Assembly (NCBI GenBank): GCA_022497145.1
Contig: MU385911.1
Span: 124,001-188,000, forward strand
Source: Rostrohypoxylon terebratum
Taxonomy: Eukaryota; Ascomycota; Sordariomycetes; Xylariales; Hypoxylaceae
Direction of reading: 5' to 3'
DNA: 64,000 nt
Under the pieces are notes generated by a model, which saw nothing but the letters and a program-made list of their open reading frames with translations, ran no database searches and was not told the DNA's origin. The translations under genes and the position numbers were made by a program. Shown here one piece after another: positions 56,501 through 64,000 of this stretch. Position 1 is the stretch's first letter. Each line of letters opens with the position of its first letter.

Positions 56501-59500
56501 ATACCTACCCGCTCGTTGGACGTAGGTACGGCCGTGACGGCACGGCGCGAGTATCACAACTATAGTCGTCAGCCGAACCAACGCTTGGATATACCTCATC
56601 CATCAGCATCACCTATATGCATGGATGGCGTGCTACGCACGCTCCGATCCTTCGAAACTAGACATGCCCAAACTAGCAAATCAGACCTGTCAGCTCGCAA
56701 CCCTGGTTACATATAGCACTGTAGGTACAGCACAACCCACGTGAGATGGGTATCACAGCCCTACAAGGGAGACGGGAGTCCCATGCATATGGTGTGTAAG
56801 ACGTCCTCCAGTGCGATCAAGCTATGCCGGCGCGCGTTGTGGTTCTATTAGGTACCTATCTACATACTACTTAGGCGTCAGCAAGGCTGAGATAATGCAC
56901 TGATAAAGAGAGCTAGCTCGTATGCATCGTAGATGTAGGTGTGTTACAGATACGTACTATGCACGACGATTCTAGCTGCAGATGCCGTCCTTCTGGGCTC
57001 GGAGCACGACTTCTCACTAAATATTCCAGCTGTCATATCTCCCATTCGCGAATTCCCTAGCGTGGTTACCTTTCAGTTGGTAACACAGCTCGCAACATCG
57101 AGCTCTAGTCGTTCCATATGGATTACTCTAACGTATGCGTGTAGAAAATCAATTGCTCACCGTTTCATTGCCCAGAAGCTCTAAACGTTCAGCCCATACT
57201 CACCGCTACAATGCTACGCTTGCAAACGGCAAAAAGGGTCACCAGACGCCGGGAAGTAGGTCCATCTTTTTTTTCCTATGTACGTATGTTGCACCTTTGA
57301 ATATTATGGATTTACGATCACGGATGTCGCGGATCCTTCGAATGTGTATGCTGTAGTACTTACGCGCAATTCAAGCTGAACTTATCAGAGTCTACCTGGT
57401 CAATTGACCAATGGAGGGGAGTTGATGACTCGACTCTGAAACATCGAGAGAGCTCATCAGAGAATTTGATCTACTTAGGTCCGAGAACAGACCACCGTAC
57501 AGACGTCTTCCCCCGCGATATCACTTATTTCCCACGTGGAAGACAGGGGGCCGTGAGATAGAACCCCTGAACATCGACCATCGCCCATATCCAATTGGTG
57601 GTCCGAGCAGTTGAGGAAGATGCGCAAGCCGAGACGAACGAGGTGGTCTGATCGTCGGTTACGATGGGAATCGTACAAGTACATCCATTTTCACGTTGGC
57701 TACGGAAAAGAGCATCTTCCTTCGACGCGTCGATGCGGGAAGTCCATGTAACAATGCATTGCCGTATGTGCCTCTCGTACGAAGCTTGTTCATATTACCG
57801 CAATACGAAGCTTGCTTCTGCACATGATAGCCTCTCACACTCCAATTGTCGCAAGGAGGCTGATGCTCGTTTGTGCGCGACACTAGTGAAATCCGGCTAT
57901 CGAGTTGTCGGTTATGATGTATTACCTATTTTATCAGCGAGCGTCGATTATTGAATTTATCCATGATGCTACTACCTAAGACGTCCAAGATGCCTAAGAT
58001 GCTAGTCTCTTTCTGGGCATGCTGCCGCGTAACAGATAGAGAGGGCTGAGGCGTCCTTCAATATCGCATCATCGCTCAAGCCTCATGGTTGTTATTGTCC
58101 GGTCCACAAAGTGAAAGATTAGGAAACCCGACCGCATCCTCTCTTCCGCTGTCTCGGGGAGGATGTAGCGTCTAAGAGGCGATCGCCCGAGAATACTACT
58201 GTATGAGGCCGGGGATGTGGGGGAATATGCGAGCCTACTGTATCGATCATCTTAGTGTGGCGCCTCCAGTGAGGAATATACAATACCAAATATACAATAC
58301 CACACTTCCTCTCTGACAGGTACCAGTACTAGTACCAATATCAGTACTTGCACCATGATCACTAGCCTCTACCAGCATACCTAGTAAGATCTCTATATTG
58401 ATAATACCAAGCCCACCACATCGTCCTTTTGTTTTTTCGCGCAAATTTCCCATTCTCCATCCTGGTTACTTCTATTATGCGCCAACCGCATTCGATTTGG
58501 TCACGCGGCCACTAAAACAGGCCAAGGGTGCCTCACGACGGATAAGCGGGAGCTTTTGTCCATCGACGAGACAGTCGGTCTGACAGGCACAAACTAATTG
58601 TCGAAGATCATCGACCTTTTGCTAACTTCGACCCTCCATCACGAAGCCTCCATCCTGACATCGTGTGTGGGAGAGAGGGTGGGCAGCACTCTAATGGCGC
58701 ACCATAACAGGAGCTGTGATACATGTCGTAGTGGGGGCCCAGTCCAACATCAACAAATGCAATACGTACGCAGTCATACACATGTTACGGAGTATGTCAT
58801 AGTGATTGAATTGCGACACGGCGAGTGGCTGAACAAGCCACCGTCGTATTCGACGATTAATAACACCGCGGTCCGCGGGGTTTTTTTAACTGATGGGCAC
58901 GGACCCCAATCTCTTTGAACATACGACGCGGGAAGCAAGGTCGATGGATTGTTGATGCACCGTAGCATCGCATCCATCACCGTGAGCAGGACGAGTGAGT
59001 AAACGAACCCGAAGAGCGAGGGAGGAAACCTCCCGCCGCTCTGCCGAAGGAATCCGAAGCTCTGGGTTCGCCAAGCGTCTTGATCTGCAATCTCGCGACA
59101 CACGTGTCCCTGGAGGCACAGTCCCAATGGTACGCATAATAGGATTGAGAACCTACCATACCGGCTACTATATGCTAGGTACATCGGCCACAGATGCAGC
59201 CCGATAAGCTTGATGAGGAGATATCAATCGTGATGACGAAGGAGGGATGAAGGGAGGGGTCCGACCTCACACCCTCTCGTTCCTCTCTCGGCCAATCCTA
59301 TGTCGCGATCTATCTCCCGATCGACCAATGGTAAGCTCTCCCAAGGAACTTCTCTCCCGCCCTACCCACGCTCGTGTGTGTCACATCAGTCAGGGCAGAG
59401 GGGAAATATCATGATTATTGGAGGATCCGAAAGATGGAGGGGCGAGCGAGCGAGTGACAACGGTACGGCACGGCACCGTTATTGGGATGTGGTGATACAA

Positions 59501-60078
59501 TTTCCCTATTTCCCTACCAACCTACCACTCTTACAGTGGCATACACATACACATATACACTAAACGGACGTACGGACTATACCCTCCTACTTGCCTGTAT
59601 TTGCCAATACCAGTAATACATACCTAATGCCTACCAGGATTGCGCAACCTAACTAATAAACGACCGACGGAGCCGACGCTTCAACATGGTAATATTTCCT
59701 ATCGTCAGCTGACGATACGCCCTTATATGGTATGAATTATCGATGATATTGTAGGTATTATGGACCGCGCTAGGCTTACTGAGGGCAGATCCTGCCTTCA
59801 ATACCCGATCAACAAGGTAGCAATAAAATAAGAGTGATAATCACAAAAGAAAAAAAAAATCTCCGTGGATCCCGAGCCATTCCCAACTCGGCGAATTTGT
59901 TCTCCCAACGATGACGATGATGACTGGGGTAAGAAGAAACATGACAATGTACTGTACATCTGAGGTCGTAGCGCAGGCAGGCTGAGTAGACGCAAAACAC
60001 AAACGAAGAGAGGCTAACGAATCGTCTTGACTTGCTTGAGCTTGCATGCCCAGCCTAGCTGCCTAGGTAGGTAGCCTG

Positions 60079-60100
60079 CCAGCCAGCCAGCCAGCCAGCC
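60079..60100 (+). repeat. CCAG tetranucleotide repeat
   Basis: Five or more perfect CCAG units follow a CCTAGGTAGGTAG motif. Simple microsatellite. Confidence 0.9.
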
Positions 60101-63100
60101 TAAACTTGTAAGCATCTAATAAACACCATTCCTAATCCATTGCTTACAATATCAGAGATGCAGTTCGCATACAGATATCGCATTGACAATTTGATTACCG
60201 CGCATAAGTCCTGTAGTCGCGGTTGGATAGAATCTGACCTCCTGACTAGTATGAATCCCAAAAGGTCATGGTGGTCATAACCATAATAGCCACGGACTGT
60301 TTGCTTACCTGCCTGGTATTTCCTAACTTAGAAGAGCGCTTACGACAGGCCACTTCAAAAAATACCTGATCTAGCCGCCTTGGTTCCGTATGCACTCCGC
60401 CGCAACCGGGGTACCAAAACCCGATGCACGGGGGTTAGTGATCCAGACCCGGGACCGCGGTAAATGACCGTCCCTGGACGGTACAACTGGACGAGGAAAC
60501 ATCCATGTGTGACCGAACCACTCCAAATTTAACTCCCAACCGCAACCCAAATCCTGATAAACCTTGGCGAACAATTGCCAGCCTGCGTTTTCTCAAGAGA
60601 CACTTTATTGTGAAAATAAGCGAGACAAATAACGGCCACCGACGCGGCCGGTTTTGCGGGGATATCATGAAAATCGGCCGGAGATGCATCAAAACTACCC
60701 CTAGGTTAGGATCTAGGTCGGCGATGTATGTTTGTTCTGCCTACCTACCTACTTACCTACCTAGATACCTACTTACCTAGTACTTACCTAGGTATCTAGC
60801 AGCCATCTATTTACGGTTCCCCCTCGTACGTCACAATAGACGCTTCACACCCTTCCCTTAGATAGGTACCAAGGCAGGCAGTGCGGGTGTACAAATTTAG
60901 GAGTGTTCGCGTACCAGATGCTACCTACATGTCTATTTTCAATGATCATATTGACATATCACAAAATCCGGTAGGATGTTTCCACAATAGGACTCGGAGT
61001 GCCTGTGTGTTGGGAGTCGCAATTTCATGCGCGCATTATTCTCCTTCAATCGTGGCGAGGGCTTCAAGCCACAAAGCCAGTCGCCATCGCCAACGTGGAA
61101 CGATCGTCGTCCAACAATGCCAGTACCATCTGATACCCTCGGTGTGAACTTTCGAGAATTCAGTATGATGTGTCGTATTGCTTCGCATAGTGAGTTGGTG
61201 ATAACGTGTGCCATTACACCTGCATTGTGATACCTGCCCACGCTTTCAATGCATGATGATAAGACAGTCTTATGGATGTGCACAATCACGTCTGCGGCGG
61301 TCGAGATATTGATTATTCCCATCATATCGGAGTATCTAACTAAGCCCTGTAAGCCAATGGCTGATGGCTTATCCTGATGGAGTTATGAAGTACTATTATG
61401 TGACATTATTCTGTTGTGGTGGCAATTATAGGACCATCCTGTGAATATTTCACATGCCTAGAAAATATTAAAACAGACTGGAAGTCTGGCTACCTATTAG
61501 GTACCTACCTACGTACCTAGATGGACAGGTAGTTTACTACTAATAATTATAGCAGACTTAGGGGAAGTTGCCTCAAATAGCGAAGAGAACAGTTTCAGTC
61601 AACAAAAATATCATATTAGTGGTGTACTAAGTACTGTAGAATTTATCACCATAGCTGAATACTAGTTGGTTTGATTTGCTTTTATTCTTGAATCGTATAT
61701 CGTATAGCAGGACTGCGAACCCCTATTTCTATACTTAGCACAACTCACTAGGAAAGAGCTAAGAGCTTCCGCTTCTTTCCCTAACTTGCTCTTTGCACTC
61801 CGACATTAATAGATTACAATGAGGAAATAGCCATCTAGAACAACCTTATTGTAACTACCTCTTTCCATTATCCCGAGCTACAAGTCGCGTAGCATCGGCG
61901 CGGTACGGGAAGCAGGAGCCCCTTACGTGATTATCAAACCCCGAAATCACGTCACTAGCTAATTTGCGGCCCGGGGTTCGGCGACACGGCTCGGTGGTTA
62001 CATTCTGCACGGTCCTGACGAGTTTGTCAGGAGAACCGCCATGTTTAACATGACCTCTCATGCGTAACTGGATAGGTAATTACAACCTAAAATGACCTCT
62101 TCTTACTAGATAGGCTATCTAGCTCTAAGGGGCAAGACCAGACCGCCTCTCCTATTCTCACTCTCGTCTCACGATTTCTTAGCACATACATACATACATG
62201 TATACTAAAACATGCAGTCAGTCCGGTCTACCTATACAACCCACATCCCATCGCCACGCTCCTAAATCTGTACGCAGTCTATCTAGCGTAAGATCGGTCA
62301 ATTAGAATTCGCGAGCGAAAGGGAAAAAAAACTTCTCCCAAGAGAAAATCTAGCCGAAGAACAGTTCGAAGCAGGGAAACCCCTCGAATCGGCACATCTA
62401 CGGGTTGGGGGCTAGATAGGCGGTGTGTGTAGTACCTTGGTAGTTTCAAAAAGAATCGACGATTTCAAATCATTCTGCATAGTACGCATCCATACGTCAC
62501 GACACATCAATCGAGCGAAGCCGGTTCTTAGTTCTTTCTTTCTAATTTAGATTAAACATCGGATTAGCTAATAGCTTGCATGTCGTGATGATTGTCTGGC
62601 CTATCTCATGAGAGGAGGCCGCATTGGTCTCGCATGACGCATACACACACAACGTGGCCGAGGGAGGCGTGTAGGTAGGTACCTGCTAGGTAGGCAGGTC
62701 ACGCATTCGATGGAGAATAGAAATCTATGACAACACGGTGAAAGTCTCAGGATAATCTGGTGACGTGGATGGGATAGGTGTATTGCGACGGTTGCACCGC
62801 AGGAGGATCTGAGTTTGCTGCGACGGCAACAGCAGCAATGGCAAGATGAATGGACGACAATCCGCGGCCTTTTTGCGTCTGCTCTAAGCCACGGTCACAT
62901 ACACACCACAAAACGAAAACGATCAACAGTGATCTGCTGTATCTTGGAAATTGGGCATCTCATGCCGAATAGATCGCTCTGGAACGGACTATGCGCCCGC
63001 ATGCGACTAGTAAGCCGGCGCGCATGAATAGATAAAAATACGCTGTAGAGACGCTAGGCAGGCAACCCCTCGCCAGAGCCAAGTGGACGACCGGATCCTA

Positions 63101-63207
63101 CAGCCCACGTGGTCGAAGATTAGGTGACGTGCATGAATGCTACCGCGCGCGGATCCATCGCGGGAGCGCTGTGTTAGTAATGAGGCAGTAGGGAGTAACG
63201 TAATGGT

Positions 63208-63986
63208 TCACGACGACTCTGCGCCAGCCGGCACTTGGGTGGAGATAATGAAGTTCTCCATCATAGCCTGACCTCCGCCCCCAGGTTTCGTCGCATGGCT
63301 TCCGGCCGCTGCGGTGGCGGCCTTGCTGCCGCGGCCCGCCTGTTGATGTTGTTGGGGGCCGGAGCCGATGTTACCGTCGCGGCGCTTGACGACGAGGCAC
63401 AGCACACGTCCGTAAATAGAAAATCCCTCGTACGAGATGTCCATGGCCAGTTTCTTTTTGTCGTCCTTGTCGATTTCGGCCTCGGCCTCGGCATTTTCGC
63501 CCACCTGTTTTGCTGATCCCTTGCGACGTTTGGATGGTGGCGACCTCGTGCTAACGTCGTCATGCACGAACAGGTCGTCTTGGTCATCTTGATTATCTGG
63601 ATCGTCTGCGTCGTCTTCTTCCTGACTATCCGAGACGATCTCCACATCTTGGTCGGGATCTGCGGCTGTTTCTGTTTCCGTATTCTTGCGTGCGCGCTTG
63701 GGTCGCCTGCCGCTACTACTGTTGCTACCCGCTGCGGTCTCATCTGCCGCTGGGATGGCTGCCAGGGTCACCGCAACATCTTCGTCGTCGCTCTCCTCAC
63801 GTCTGATTACTGGACCCAGTTCTGTTGTAGCATCGACGTCGACAGGTACCTCGTTGGTCTCACCAATCAGACGTCCGGAGTTAGAAGTTAGCTTGGTTTG
63901 GGTGGTGTCGTGGAAGTGCTTGTGCTTCGTGAGGAGCGTGTGGCGGGTGCTTGTCTCGGTCAGGAATATGGATACTTCGAAATCAT
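63208..63986 (-). CDS. Acidic, probably nuclear protein, 3' exon only
   Basis: The C-terminal exon of a minus-strand gene that begins right of the window. It is open for about 259 residues after a likely acceptor (ACATTATAG, ending at 63987). It starts DDFEVSIFLTETSTRHTLLT, followed by KLTSNSGRLIGE, which look like a folded domain. It then has a long Asp/Glu/Arg-rich linker (DPDQDVEIVSDSQEEDD, RSPPSKRRKG) and a conserved-looking end, KLAMDISYEGFSIYGRVLCL then VVKRRDG and GQAMMENFIISTQ. I do not recognise the family; the basic clusters suggest a nuclear location. Read as coding because the frame is long, phased by a clear acceptor, and has motif-like conserved segments around its linker. Confidence 0.6.
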
Positions 63987-64000
63987 CTATAATGTGTTAC

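Larger units (their letters stand above)
46773..63207. other. 16.4-kb gene-poor region
   Basis: No open frame exceeds about 136 codons and none shows a domain, consistent codon use or splice partner; both strands were read. It lies upstream of SAM37 and downstream of the gene at the right edge. Short-period repeats, ACCTACCTAGGTA-type motifs and an assembly gap are scattered through it. GC content looks intermediate and does not suggest strong RIP. Possibilities are an unusually long regulatory or non-coding region, an eroded element, or rapidly evolving small genes that cannot be seen without transcripts. Confidence 0.55.

Noticed and set aside
58774..59184. 136-codon minus-strand frame, the longest in the 16-kb gap
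   Set aside because: Several overlapping frames occupy the same place, and none has motifs or introns with continuity.
1..64000. tRNA, rRNA, CRISPR arrays and intact transposase genes
   Set aside because: I looked for T-loop-like GGTTCGAATCC patterns, spaced repeats, reverse-transcriptase or DDE motifs and terminal inverted repeats and found nothing convincing by eye.

Overview
The window is nuclear DNA of a filamentous ascomycete (Pezizomycotina, most likely Sordariomycetes; the order is a guess). The evidence is eukaryotic gene structure with short GT-AG introns (about 50-150 nt), CTAAC/CTGAC-type branch points close to the acceptors, and fungal-specific proteins (Rrn9, Sam37, an atypical Zn2Cys6 regulator). 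Nothing prokaryotic or viral was seen. Exon boundaries were derived by hand from splice consensus plus reading-frame continuity and are predictions.

Region 1 (1-17.3 kb) is a dense core block. It holds the 3' end of MIC60 (mitochondrial cristae organisation), two tandem folylpolyglutamate synthase paralogues, each with an upstream and an internal start suggesting mitochondrial and cytosolic forms, a divergent small mitochondrial membrane protein in three exons, a DsbA/thioredoxin-fold protein with a CPFS active site, a 2-oxoglutarate/Fe(II) dioxygenase, FRG1, WDR89 (tail to tail with FRG1, 23 bp apart), the ERAD subunit Hrd3/SEL1L and an unrecognised coiled-coil protein.

Region 2 (17.3-37.5 kb) looks accessory: long intergenic spaces full of short dispersed motifs (CCTACCTAGGTA-like, TACTTCGTA, GGTTCGGCC) and fast-evolving or rare genes. 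It contains a tiny Cys-rich gene built from a duplicated zinc-finger-like module whose introns fall at the same base of the same codon, a 1037-residue atypical Zn2Cys6 regulator, a MYND-finger gene broken by a frameshift, an ankyrin-vWA fusion, a predicted lectin-like beta-propeller with a Cys-rich tail, a cytosolic trypsin-like protease with an unknown C-terminal domain, an alpha/beta hydrolase and a haloacid dehalogenase-like HAD enzyme.

Region 3 (37.6-46.8 kb) is core again: RRN9 and NOP7 (rDNA transcription and 60S assembly, head to tail), the GPI-transamidase subunit PIG-U/Gab1 divergent from NOP7, and SAM37 (mitochondrial outer-membrane assembly).

Region 4 (46.8-63.2 kb) is a 16.4 kb stretch with no convincing gene. 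It contains an N gap flanked by G/C homopolymers and two degraded copies of one sequence (a probable assembly fault). The right edge carries the last exon of an acidic, probably nuclear protein.

The best candidates for something undescribed are the duplicated-exon Cys-rich gene (19.3-19.8 kb) beside the GGTTCGGCC cluster and the Zn2Cys6 regulator, and the neighbouring set of ankyrin-vWA, lectin-like and trypsin-like genes.
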